Part shown: positions 39,171 through 46,768 of the stretch, piece by piece
Position numbering within the stretch: the stretch's first letter is position 1
Layout: the number at the start of each line of letters is the position of its first letter
DNA from: Clostridia bacterium
GTDB taxonomy: Bacteria > Bacillota > Clostridia > Christensenellales > QALW01
DNA: 48,683 nucleotides
NCBI GenBank assembly: GCA_017516345.1
Contig: JAFXDC010000007.1
Coordinates: 1 to 48,683, forward strand
Reading direction: 5' to 3'
The notes under the pieces: model-generated
The model's database searches: none
Told to the model about the DNA's origin: nothing
What the model saw: the letters and a program-made list of their open reading frames with translations, nothing else
Made by a program: the position numbers and the translations under genes

Positions 39171-40799
39171 ATGACAAATGAGGAAATCATTCAATATTAT
39201 GATTATCTGATAAGACTTGCGACATCAAAATGCAACTCGCAAAATGATGCCGAAGATCTTGTAGGAGACACAATGCTTGCGGCTTTTGCCTACATGCACC
39301 GCGGAGGGGTAATAGAGCATCCAAAAACTTGGCTTACCAATACGCTCTGCCATAAGCATAACGATAACCTTAGAAAAAAATATCGCTCACCCGTTACAGT
39401 ATGTTTAGACGAAAGCGCCGAGGTTGCGGAAGACGAGGATGAAGAATATTTAACCTCCAAAGAAGCATCCAAGGTACGTAAGGAGCTAAATCATCTAAGC
39501 TTTATTACACGTGAGGTTCTGATACGCTTTTATTTTGGAAATCAAAGTGTTTCGGATATTGCCGAGGGTCTTGGTATCCCCGAAGGAACGGTAAAAAGCC
39601 GATTGTCAGCAGGTCGTAATCAGATGAAGAAAGGACTTGAAACTATGGAAACAAGAGAAAACTATTTGCCCGGCGAGATGTGTCTGTCTTTCGGCGGCTC
39701 GGAAGGATTAAAGGGGGAACCAATGTCGCTTGTTGAGGGCGATCTCATCGCAACGAATCTTTTGATTCTTGCATATGACAAGCCTATTACGATCAGTGAT
39801 CTTTCCAAAGCAATCGGCATTCCTGCCGCATATATTGAGCCGATCATCAAAAAGCTTTTAGATGGTGAGCTGATGGTGCAGATGGATGGCGGCAAAGTAT
39901 ATACGGATTTTATCATTACAAGACCGCAAAACTCGCTCAATAACTTCAAGCCGCAGCTTGAATTTACTCATAAGCACTTTGAAACAATATGGAAAATTAT
40001 CGAAAGAATGTCCGATAAGATTTTAAAAATGTCTTTCGTGCAAGAAATGAGTACCGAGGAAAGAACAAAGCTTGATAGATATGCCGTTTTGAAAGCATTA
40101 CAAGACTTTCAGCATTTTGGCACAGGCAAGATTGAAGCACCAAAGTTTCCGAAACGAAAGGACGGCGGTTGGTGGTTTGCTCAAGCCACCGTATTTGATG
40201 CGGGATACAATACGAAGGAGTATAACGAAGCATCCGAATATTGCATTCACGGCGGTCACCGCACATCAGAAGCAAAAGCAGTAGGACGAACCAAGCGTAT
40301 CCGTTTCTATGAATTTGACACTACGTTGTGGGATAGCCCTCATCGTTACGGTGGCGCGTATGAACTGTATTTTAAGCATATCATTCCGCTACTGTGGAGC
40401 ATCTACGACAGTATTTCACTTGAAACCTCAGATATTCCCAATGAGTTTATCTCCTATATTCCAACTCTTGAACGCTTGGGTGTAATTGGGCATACAGAGG
40501 ATAAATTGTGTGTTACGATCCCAGTATTAAAGAAAGCGGAATATGATGAAATGTGCGTGGTAATTAAAAATGCGACCGAAGAAATAAAGACGGCTATAGG
40601 AGAAGAATTCACAACCTTTATTGCTTCTATGAAAACGCCTATTCCTAAGCACCTCACATCCGTTCCCAATCTTTTCAGATATCACGAAGCGACGAAATAT
40701 TTTGTTATGTCTGTCGTCAGGGAAGCATATGACAAAGGATTGCATCTGAAGGACGTTGATTACTGCTGTCCGCCCGTGGTGTTGGTGTACGAATATTAA
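39171..40799 (+). CDS. ECF-type sigma factor with large C-terminal extension
   Basis: 542 residues. Residues 5-72 are sigma region 2 (NDAEDLVGDTMLAAF, HPKTWLTNTLCHKHND) and 103-157 region 4, ending in the helix-turn-helix SVSDIAEGLGIPEGTVKSRL. Typical ECF factors stop near 180. Here a Gly-rich link leads to a predicted winged helix (about 190-246, ITISDLSKAIGIPAAYIEPI) and then about 290 residues of unknown fold with aromatic and acidic patches. ATG 39171 is chosen because region 2 starts directly after it. No anti-sigma gene is adjacent, so the extension probably controls or senses. The gene is the only cargo of unit 2. Confidence 0.87.
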   Translation: MTNEEIIQYYDYLIRLATSKCNSQNDAEDLVGDTMLAAFAYMHRGGVIEHPKTWLTNTLCHKHNDNLRKKYRSPVTVCLDESAEVAEDEDEEYLTSKEASKVRKELNHLSFITREVLIRFYFGNQSVSDIAEGLGIPEGTVKSRLSAGRNQMKKGLETMETRENYLPGEMCLSFGGSEGLKGEPMSLVEGDLIATNLLILAYDKPITISDLSKAIGIPAAYIEPIIKKLLDGELMVQMDGGKVYTDFIITRPQNSLNNFKPQLEFTHKHFETIWKIIERMSDKILKMSFVQEMSTEERTKLDRYAVLKALQDFQHFGTGKIEAPKFPKRKDGGWWFAQATVFDAGYNTKEYNEASEYCIHGGHRTSEAKAVGRTKRIRFYEFDTTLWDSPHRYGGAYELYFKHIIPLLWSIYDSISLETSDIPNEFISYIPTLERLGVIGHTEDKLCVTIPVLKKAEYDEMCVVIKNATEEIKTAIGEEFTTFIASMKTPIPKHLTSVPNLFRYHEATKYFVMSVVREAYDKGLHLKDVDYCCPPVVLVYEY

Positions 40800-40812
40800 A
40801 TTCCAAGAAGAA

Positions 40813-40848
40813 ACCGCCGAGAGCTACCATTTGTTCGCTCTCGGCGGT
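40813..40848 (+). terminator. Hairpin after the sigma-factor gene
   Basis: A 12-bp perfect stem (ACCGCCGAGAGC / GCTCTCGGCGGT) with a 12-nt loop begins 13 bases after the stop codon. The following ATTGTTG is a poor T-run, so termination may be weak. Confidence 0.55.
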
Positions 40849-40865
40849 ATTGTTGTAAGCTTTAC

Positions 40866-40901
40866 AACCTGCTTTATCGCAGGCACCCCAAGAGGTGCCT
40901 T
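40866..40901. repeat. Right inverted repeat of unit 2
   Basis: AACCTGCTTTATCGCAGG and the following GGCACCCC/GGTGCC-type hairpin match the reverse complement of the left end at 38728-38763 (30 of 36). The unit so bounded is 2,174 bp. Confidence 0.65.
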
Positions 40902-40955
40902 TATGATGCTGTTTTTATTAAGATACGCGAGTTTAAAAGGTATCAAGAAGTGCAA

Positions 40956-42122
40956 TTAAATGCGCGCAAAGAATACTCCGCTTATATCCTTAAGGGCGCT
41001 GTGGAGTCTTGCGGTAGCAACCTCCTTAACGGTGAAGGCGCCGCTTGCCCCCTCAATTGCCTCGGGACTGAAGGATTCAAGAGCGCTAAGCACGCTCTGC
41101 TCCGCGCCCTTTGGAGCACGAACGTAATACGAGCCCACAAGCAGCTCCTCGTCATAGGTAAGCTCGGAGGTGAAGCTCTCGCTCAGCATGGAGCGATCGT
41201 CGGTAAGAATATCTATAATATCCTGAACGATGGCGTTTGCGGTGGGATATCTTCCTGCGCCCTGGCCGATAAACTTCAGCTCGCCAATGGTTGCGCCGTT
41301 TAACGAGAAGATATTGAAGTTGCTCAAGGTGGCGGCCTGAGCGGTGTTTTTATCAAACAACGTGGGCTCTATTCTGCAGGCGTATTTATTGCCCGATCTT
41401 AACGAATCTGCATAAAGTCTTATAGATTTACCTATTGAAGCAAAATAATCAAGATCATCAAGGGTTATGCTTCTTATGCCCATCGTGGGGATGTTCTCAA
41501 AGGGTACGTAGGTGGAGTAAGCAAGGGAGGAGCTTATCAAAAGCTTGTTGCGAACGTCAATGCCGTCTATGTCGGCACTGGGGTTGGCCTCGGCGTATCC
41601 CTTTTGCTGAGCGTCGTGCAGACATACGTCAAAGTCTATATGCTCAGCCTCCATGGTGGAGAGGATGTAGTTGGTGGTGCCGTTCATAATGCCGCCAATG
41701 CTTGTTATTTGGTCTATGCGCATGGCCTGGCGAAGTGCCTTTATCCACGGAATGCCGCCGCCCACGCTTGCCTCATACTTAAAGCTTACACCGTGCTCTG
41801 CCGCAAGGGTAACGAATTCCTCGTAATGTGCCGCAACCACGGCCTTGTTGGCGGTAACCACGTTCTTGCCGTTTTTCATGGCGGTGGTGATGAATTCGTA
41901 CGCAGGATGTATCCCGCCCATTACCTCAACCACGGTATCGATCTCATCATTAGCTATGATGGAATCAACGTCGTTGGTCATAAAGTCCATGGTGATCTCC
42001 TCAGGGGTCTTTACAAGAGCCTTTACCACCTCAAGATCCTTGCAGAAAGCAAAATCCCCGTTATTTATAATATCGTAAACGCCGTAGCCGATTACTCCGC
42101 ATCCCAATAAACCGATCTTCAT
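40956..42122 (-). CDS. hom: Homoserine dehydrogenase
   Basis: 388 residues. Converts aspartate semialdehyde to homoserine for threonine and methionine synthesis. The NAD(P) motif GLLGCGVIG is at residues 4-12; the substrate region VTANKAVVAAHYEE and EASVGGGIPWIKALRQ, and the family block GGIMNGTTNYILSTM are intact. The C-terminal regulatory part is short. ATG 42122 is used because AAAGGA lies 6 bases upstream; an in-frame TTG nine codons earlier sits too close to its AAGGAGGA. It stands apart from lysC and no other threonine genes are beside it. Confidence 0.93.
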   Translation of the reverse strand: MKIGLLGCGVIGYGVYDIINNGDFAFCKDLEVVKALVKTPEEITMDFMTNDVDSIIANDEIDTVVEVMGGIHPAYEFITTAMKNGKNVVTANKAVVAAHYEEFVTLAAEHGVSFKYEASVGGGIPWIKALRQAMRIDQITSIGGIMNGTTNYILSTMEAEHIDFDVCLHDAQQKGYAEANPSADIDGIDVRNKLLISSSLAYSTYVPFENIPTMGIRSITLDDLDYFASIGKSIRLYADSLRSGNKYACRIEPTLFDKNTAQAATLSNFNIFSLNGATIGELKFIGQGAGRYPTANAIVQDIIDILTDDRSMLSESFTSELTYDEELLVGSYYVRAPKGAEQSVLSALESFSPEAIEGASGAFTVKEVATARLHSALKDISGVFFARI

Positions 42123-42229
42123 ATATTCCTTTGCCCGAGACTCGGACAATTCCTCCTTACCGTAGCACGCGCTCTTGTCTTAAGCGATAACCGCAACAGC
42201 CCAAGAGCCACCGTTAAATATTGCATCAT

Positions 42230-42258
42230 ATTATAATGCATTTATGCAAAAAAATCAA
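42230..42258 (-). promoter_or_regulatory. Sigma-A promoter and leader of hom
   Basis: On the minus strand TTGATT, 17 bases, TATAAT. The leader of about 100 bases has a GCTCTTG/CAAGAGC stem (42171-42208), a CCGAGACTCGG palindrome (42134-42144) and an extra AAGGAGGA not matched to a good start codon. I see no T-box or riboswitch consensus. The rest of 42259-42431 holds only AT-rich sequence and the terminator described next. Confidence 0.6.
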
Positions 42259-42365
42259 CATAAAATGCACTATAACCATATAAAACCGATAAAAAGTGTA
42301 TAATTTATTCATAAAACGAAAATTTATAAATTTTACGCATTCTCAGCATCTTGTGCCACCCCAAA

Positions 42366-42392
42366 ACGAAAAAAGACTTCCCAAAGGAAGCC
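42366..42392 (-). terminator. Rho-independent terminator of the small minus-strand gene
   Basis: On the minus strand a GGCTTCC / GGAAGTC stem is followed by TTTTTTCG. It lies about 40 bases past the stop codon of the FxLYD-like ORF and resembles the hairpins at the ends of unit 2. Confidence 0.7.
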
Positions 42393-42431
42393 TTTTATGA
42401 TGTTGGTATTATTTAATGCTACTATGTTGTC

Positions 42432-42767
42432 TTATTCGTGCAATTTGCCGCCGTAATATGAGTTTGAGTGCCAATACTTGCCGGTGCAATTGATTATTTT
42501 TGTTGTTCCATCGACATATTGAATTTCTATTTTTTTAGGTTGAATAACAGCAGTGGCTGAATTATAAATAATGGCATTCCAATAGCTTGTCTTGGGTTTT
42601 TGGGGTTTAATAGGGCCTGTTGCTTTTAAGCGTTGGATGGAAGTATCTTTAATGTCGCATAAGGCAGGATGACCCATTCTGTCATAAAACTTAACAGTAA
42701 AGTGAATATAAGCGATATCTTTGTTAACATGATTTGTTATAGTGCCGTTAAAAGTATTTGAATCCAT
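42432..42767 (-). CDS. Small FxLYD-like protein, probably a 5'-truncated remnant
   Basis: 111 codons from the first ATG. The sequence NTFNGTITNHVNKDIAYIHFTVKFYD is typical of the beta-rich FxLYD domain found in secreted and membrane proteins. No signal peptide, membrane anchor or ribosome binding site precedes the ATG, and the ATG lies inside the promoter of the divergent gene. The likely reading is the C-terminal domain of a longer protein whose front was lost when the neighbouring gene arrived. It keeps a good terminator. It might still be expressed as a small cytoplasmic protein. Confidence 0.5.
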   Translation of the reverse strand: MDSNTFNGTITNHVNKDIAYIHFTVKFYDRMGHPALCDIKDTSIQRLKATGPIKPQKPKTSYWNAIIYNSATAVIQPKKIEIQYVDGTTKIINCTGKYWHSNSYYGGKLHE

Positions 42768-42786
42768 ATGGTGATTATGATATAAT
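42758..42786 (+). promoter_or_regulatory. Sigma-A promoter of the HEPN-like gene
   Basis: TTGAAT, 17 bases, TATAAT, ending 29 bases before the ATG at 42816. Confidence 0.7.
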
Positions 42787-42815
42787 GATACAGAAAGCTG
42801 TTGAGAGGAGTTTTT

Positions 42816-44471
42816 ATGGGAATTTATCAGACAATAAAAGAAAACAACATATATATCACTATGGATTGCAGACCCTTAAAGGATGAATATTTGTATTTGG
42901 ACTTAAGCGAAGCAATTACCCACTCAGAAAAAATATTATGTGGTATTTTACAAACTGTACCGGATGTTACATGCTTGGATGATTTGCTGGATTATTTTGC
43001 AATCAAAAGAATTGAATCTTTTGCCGAATCACTTACGACAATAACTGATGAAGCTAATCGAGAGACAATTCGGAAATTAACTGATGCGGCAGGAGAAGTG
43101 GCAAAAAAATATTCCACTGGTACCATCATAAAATATATTAACGGCGAATATGAGTCTCTCTTTGGAAAAAGTGAAGACGATTCAACTGAATTTTTGGAAG
43201 ATGTGCAGACCGTATTTTTTCCACTTGTAGAATTTTGCATAACATATCAAACGGGAATCTCTGATCAGGTATTCTTGTTTTTAGCTGAAAATAGATGGTT
43301 TATTTACATTAGCTATTATGATGAACTGAAAAAGAAATTGCTTGCCTCATGCGAACTCTTTGATAAGGTCTTTTCTCAAGACAATGTATTAAATTTAGTT
43401 CGTTCGCGTTGCAAGGAACTTTTAGAAATAGCGAAATCTATTAGAGAATCTTCGGCAGACAAAAAAACCAAAAGTGCTATTAACGAACGTATTTTTAATA
43501 GCGTTATGGATATTATGAACACAGTTGAAGAACGAGATGTGATTGTTTATTGTGATAATGTTCGTCGTATTAGACGTTATTTTTCAGAAATAAGTTTTGA
43601 TCAAGAAAAATTGGCTCGATTTGAAGAAACACATGATCAATTTAATCAAAAGTTAAACGATTGGATGGACGAGAATGGTAATGTTTTTTCACAAAGCGCT
43701 CCCTCAGATATGGCTGACAGAATATTTGGCTCAAAGGCTGAATGGATAACAAAACTTTTATCATGCACTCATAATCTTAAAAAAGGAAAAATTGTAAGTC
43801 AATTCACTCACGATCCTCCTAAACAAACACCTCTTGTCGACTTTGCATCTCATAACATTGATACCGATGAGTATTTTACATACATCAAGCAACAGCAAAT
43901 ACAAATATTGGGTGGCGTGGGAGCCGCATTGGTGTTACAAACCTATGCTAATGAACAGTACTTAAACAATTTAACCGACTGGATTTGCTATGTCTTGAGC
44001 ACCATTGCAAAACATTTGAAATTTGATGTGGATGATTTGATTGCTGATTTTTCAGCAATCATTCAATCTATACAGTTCGTTTATGAGGCGAGAAAAACAC
44101 CAAGGGATGGGTACGGAACTTGCTTGATATATGGTTCATGTGTACTCATAATTGCTAGTATTGAAAAGTTGCTGCGCTTGGTATATAAGTTTGAAAAACA
44201 AATCGTTTTATCAGATGAACTTATACAACTCAAAGGGCTTTTAAGTGATCCTATAATTTCAAAAGTGCTTACAGAAGATCTTGTGAAAGGTGTCGGATTT
44301 TATTTATCTAAATATGGCTATGTGGGACTGAATTATCGAAACCGTCTTGCTCATATGTCTGATATTAAGATGGATGAGATATCTGATGCTTTGCCGTATA
44401 CACTTTTCTATTTGTATATGTGTGTTGTTAATGGCGTTTTTATATATTATCTCACAGATTCAAACAAATAA
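42816..44471 (+). CDS. HEPN/DUF4209-like protein, candidate defence factor
   Basis: 551 residues, mostly helical, no signal peptide. Near the C-terminus LNYRNRLAHM carries R508-N-x3-H513, the RNxxxH pattern of HEPN-type and DUF4209 domains, where Arg and His often form an RNase active site. It is followed by a hydrophobic helix (YTLFYLYMCVVNGVFIYYL). The first 480 residues show no recognised motif. GAGAGGAG precedes the ATG. The gene is much AT-richer than its neighbours, has its own promoter, and lies between a truncated gene and a recombinase remnant. That context is typical of an acquired anti-phage or abortive-infection gene, but the function is inferred. Confidence 0.72.
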   Translation: MGIYQTIKENNIYITMDCRPLKDEYLYLDLSEAITHSEKILCGILQTVPDVTCLDDLLDYFAIKRIESFAESLTTITDEANRETIRKLTDAAGEVAKKYSTGTIIKYINGEYESLFGKSEDDSTEFLEDVQTVFFPLVEFCITYQTGISDQVFLFLAENRWFIYISYYDELKKKLLASCELFDKVFSQDNVLNLVRSRCKELLEIAKSIRESSADKKTKSAINERIFNSVMDIMNTVEERDVIVYCDNVRRIRRYFSEISFDQEKLARFEETHDQFNQKLNDWMDENGNVFSQSAPSDMADRIFGSKAEWITKLLSCTHNLKKGKIVSQFTHDPPKQTPLVDFASHNIDTDEYFTYIKQQQIQILGGVGAALVLQTYANEQYLNNLTDWICYVLSTIAKHLKFDVDDLIADFSAIIQSIQFVYEARKTPRDGYGTCLIYGSCVLIIASIEKLLRLVYKFEKQIVLSDELIQLKGLLSDPIISKVLTEDLVKGVGFYLSKYGYVGLNYRNRLAHMSDIKMDEISDALPYTLFYLYMCVVNGVFIYYLTDSNK

Positions 44472-44515
44472 AATATAGCAATGGATGTGCAAATGAGTCT
44501 CTTTGTTTGTTGCCA

Positions 44516-44662
44516 TTATCCTCTATAGACGTTTTTGGTCAAAGCATGATTGTTATAACTTTGTCGATAATGCTCTATCGTTCCTTCTTTCAAATTCATA
44601 TGGCTACAATTCTCCCAATACTTGTTGCAACTTTCCTCAAAAGTGAGCGTTACGCCTTTTGC
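44516..44662 (-). pseudogene. Degenerate tyrosine-recombinase N-terminal fragment
   Basis: Read on the minus strand, 48 codons give GVTLTFEESCNKYWENC, a short link, then LKEGTIEHYRQSYNNH. This is the usual look of the SAM-like core-binding domain of phage-type integrases (a TIxxY motif). The frame ends in a stop after VYRG and is preceded by an in-frame stop near a poly-A run; no catalytic domain follows. It therefore appears to be the decayed end of an integrase gene. The rest of 44472-44817 contains the hairpin described next and otherwise AT-rich sequence with no gene. Confidence 0.45.
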
Positions 44663-44705
44663 TATTTTTTTGCTTTTTCACATTGAAAATCCACCTAAAA
44701 AATAT

Positions 44706-44743
44706 AGACACATCACGATGGAAAACTCCAAAATGATGTGTCT
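44706..44743. other. Perfect 10-bp inverted repeat at the island edge
   Basis: AGACACATCA / TGATGTGTCT with an 18-nt loop, and T-rich sequence on both strands outside. It could be a bidirectional terminator or the end of the acquired segment. Confidence 0.45.
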
Positions 44744-44817
44744 AACTTTTTAAATGCTAAATTCAGATAATAGATCTCTTACAATTGCAAGAAAGCCTCA
44801 AAAGCCTCATAAAAAGC

Positions 44818-45816
44818 TTATTTTGCGTTCTCTTCAACAGCAACTGCAACAGCAACGGTCATACCAACCATGGGGTTGTTACCTGCGCCGATAAGACCCA
44901 TCATCTCAACGTGAGCGGGAACCGAGGAGGAGCCTGCGAACTGAGCGTCACCGTGCATTCTGCCCATGGTGTCGGTCAGGCCGTAGGAAGCGGGACCTGC
45001 GGCAACGTTGTCGGGGTGGAGGGTACGTCCGGTACCGCCGCCCGAAGCAACGGAGAAGTACTTCTTGCCGTTCTCAAGAGCCCACTTCTTGTAGGTTCCT
45101 GCAACGGGGTGCTGGAAGCGGGTGGGGTTGGTGGAGTTACCGGTAATGGAAACGTCAACGCCCTCGTGGATCATAACTGCTACGCCCTCGGAAACGTCAT
45201 CGGAGCCGTAAACCTTAACCTTGGCGCGCTCGCCGTTGGAGAAGGCCTTCTCGCTCAGGATGTTGAGCTTGCCGGTGGTGTAGTCGTACTTGGTCTCAAC
45301 GAAGGTGAAGCCGTTGATACGGCTGATGATATAAGCGGCATCCTTACCGAGACCGTTAAGGATAACGCGAAGGGGAGCCTTACGAACCTTGTTAGCGGTT
45401 CTTGCAATACCGATAGCGCCCTCAGCAGCGGCGAAGGACTCGTGACCTGCAAGGAATGCAAAGCAAGCGGTCTCCTCTCTTAAAAGCATGGCGGCAAGGT
45501 TGCCGTGACCAAGACCAACTGCACGCTGGTCGGCAACGCTTCCGGGAATGCAGAATGCCTGCAGACCGATACCGATGGCCTCAGCGGCGTCAGCGGCGTT
45601 TTTGCAGCCTTTCTTAATAGCGATAGCGGCACCAAGGGTGTATGCCCAAACAGCGTTCTCAAAAGCGATGGGCTGAATGGAGCGAACGATGGCGTCTGCA
45701 TCTACGCCGTTTTCCAGGGTATAAGCCTTAGCCTGATCAAGATCGGTAAAGCCGTACTCCTTAAGGCAGGCGTTAATTTTATCAATTCTTCTTTCGTAAC
45801 CTTCAAAAGTAGCCAT
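44818..45816 (-). CDS. GGGtGRT protein
   Basis: 332 residues. The diagnostic segment is SGGGTGRTLHPDNVAAGPAS near residue 265, preceded by a long conserved region (GLGHGNLAAMLLREETACFAFLAGHESF) and followed by a Gly/Met-rich C-terminus. This family occurs in anaerobic bacteria, and I know of no established function. ATG 45816 is preferred to TTG 45822, because the GGAGG site is 10 bases from the ATG but only 4 from the TTG. It begins 17 bases after the NifU-like gene, so the two are cotranscribed. A link to iron-sulfur or redox chemistry is inferred from that partner. Confidence 0.9.
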   Translation of the reverse strand: MATFEGYERRIDKINACLKEYGFTDLDQAKAYTLENGVDADAIVRSIQPIAFENAVWAYTLGAAIAIKKGCKNAADAAEAIGIGLQAFCIPGSVADQRAVGLGHGNLAAMLLREETACFAFLAGHESFAAAEGAIGIARTANKVRKAPLRVILNGLGKDAAYIISRINGFTFVETKYDYTTGKLNILSEKAFSNGERAKVKVYGSDDVSEGVAVMIHEGVDVSITGNSTNPTRFQHPVAGTYKKWALENGKKYFSVASGGGTGRTLHPDNVAAGPASYGLTDTMGRMHGDAQFAGSSSVPAHVEMMGLIGAGNNPMVGMTVAVAVAVEENAK

Positions 45817-45833
45817 TTTCAATACACCTCCGA

Positions 45834-46526
45834 TTACTGCTTTCTGGGATCGATGACCGTAACTGCTTCGTCGAAGCGGCCGTAGGTACCGATGAATTTG
45901 TTATAAGCCTCTGTGGGATCAACACCCTTGCGGATGGCCTCCATCATTTTGCCGAGATGTACGAACTTGTAGCCGATGACCTCGTTGTTGGCGTCCAGAC
46001 CGATGTTAAGAACGTAGCCCTCAGCCATCTCAAGATAACGTACGCCCTTAGCGCGGGTGGAGAACATGGTTCCAACCTGAGAACGAAGACCTTTACCAAG
46101 ATCCTCAAGACCTGCACCTACAGGAAGACCGTTCTCGGAGAAGGCGGTCTGGGTGCGGCCGTAAACTATCTGCAGGAAAAGCTCTCTCATTGCTACGTTG
46201 ATGGCGTCGCACACCAGGTCGGTGTTAAGAGCCTCTAAGATGGTCTTGCCGGGAAGGATCTCGCTTGCCATAGCGGCAGAGTGGGTCATACCCGAGCAGC
46301 CGAGGGTCTCAACAAGAGCCTCCTCAATGATGCCCTTCTTAACGTTCAGGGTGAGCTTACATGCTCCCTGCTGGGGAGCACACCAGCCTACACCGTGGGT
46401 AAGACCGGAAATGTCGGTGATTTCTTTTGCGCCGAGCCACAGACCCTCCTGGGGAATGGGAGCAGGCTCGTGCTTTGCGCCTTTTGCAACGCAAAGCATT
46501 TGTTCAACCTCGTGAGAGTATTGCAT
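45834..46526 (-). CDS. Iron-sulfur cluster assembly scaffold protein (NifU/IscU-like)
   Basis: 230 residues. The IscU-type core is seen in TLGCSGMTHSAAMASEILPGKTI, the equivalent of the GCGSAIASS block of IscU, with other cysteines in GWCAPQQGACKL and LVCDAI. The C-terminal 100 residues are extra relative to IscU and rather basic. It is not next to a cysteine desulfurase, unlike ordinary isc or suf operons. GGAGG precedes the ATG. It is the first gene of a two-gene operon with the GGGtGRT protein, so it is probably a dedicated scaffold or carrier. Confidence 0.88.
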   Translation of the reverse strand: MQYSHEVEQMLCVAKGAKHEPAPIPQEGLWLGAKEITDISGLTHGVGWCAPQQGACKLTLNVKKGIIEEALVETLGCSGMTHSAAMASEILPGKTILEALNTDLVCDAINVAMRELFLQIVYGRTQTAFSENGLPVGAGLEDLGKGLRSQVGTMFSTRAKGVRYLEMAEGYVLNIGLDANNEVIGYKFVHLGKMMEAIRKGVDPTEAYNKFIGTYGRFDEAVTVIDPRKQ

Positions 46527-46567
46527 ATACGGTTGCCTCCTTAAAAATAATCATTTGTTACTTAACT

Positions 46568-46596
46568 ATTATACACTTTTTTTATAATCTCGACAA
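46568..46596 (-). promoter_or_regulatory. Sigma-A promoter of the NifU-like/GGGtGRT operon
   Basis: On the minus strand TTGTCG, 17 bases, TATAAT, ending 41 bases before the start codon. Confidence 0.65.
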
Positions 46597-46688
46597 CCAA
46601 AATAATACTTTTTTTAAAAATCATATGATGATATTATGATTTTGTTGCGAAATTTGTTAGAAAATTTCTATTATATACAAACTTTTGC

Positions 46689-46717
46689 TTGAATTTTAGC
46701 ACTAAGTTTTGTATAAT
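46689..46717 (+). promoter_or_regulatory. Sigma-A promoter of the DegV operon
   Basis: TTGAAT, 17 bases, TATAAT, ending 51 bases before the DegV start. It diverges from the scaffold operon promoter. Confidence 0.7.
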
Positions 46718-46768
46718 ATATCTTGTAATCATATATTCTTTTAAGCTATATATAACGGAGGATTAATT

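Noticed and set aside
38968-39174. 68-codon ORF across the two-hairpin module
   Set aside because: It consists of the repeat and the sigma-factor promoter and leader; no ribosome binding site.
42119-42229. 36-codon possible leader peptide of hom
   Set aside because: Its ATG begins right after the -10 box, so it would not be in the transcript, and it lacks runs of Thr or Ile codons expected for attenuation.
44785-45483. 232-codon plus-strand ORF rich in Gly, Val and Ser
   Set aside because: It lies antisense to the GGGtGRT gene, follows its codon pattern, has no ribosome binding site, and its composition is that of a shadow frame.
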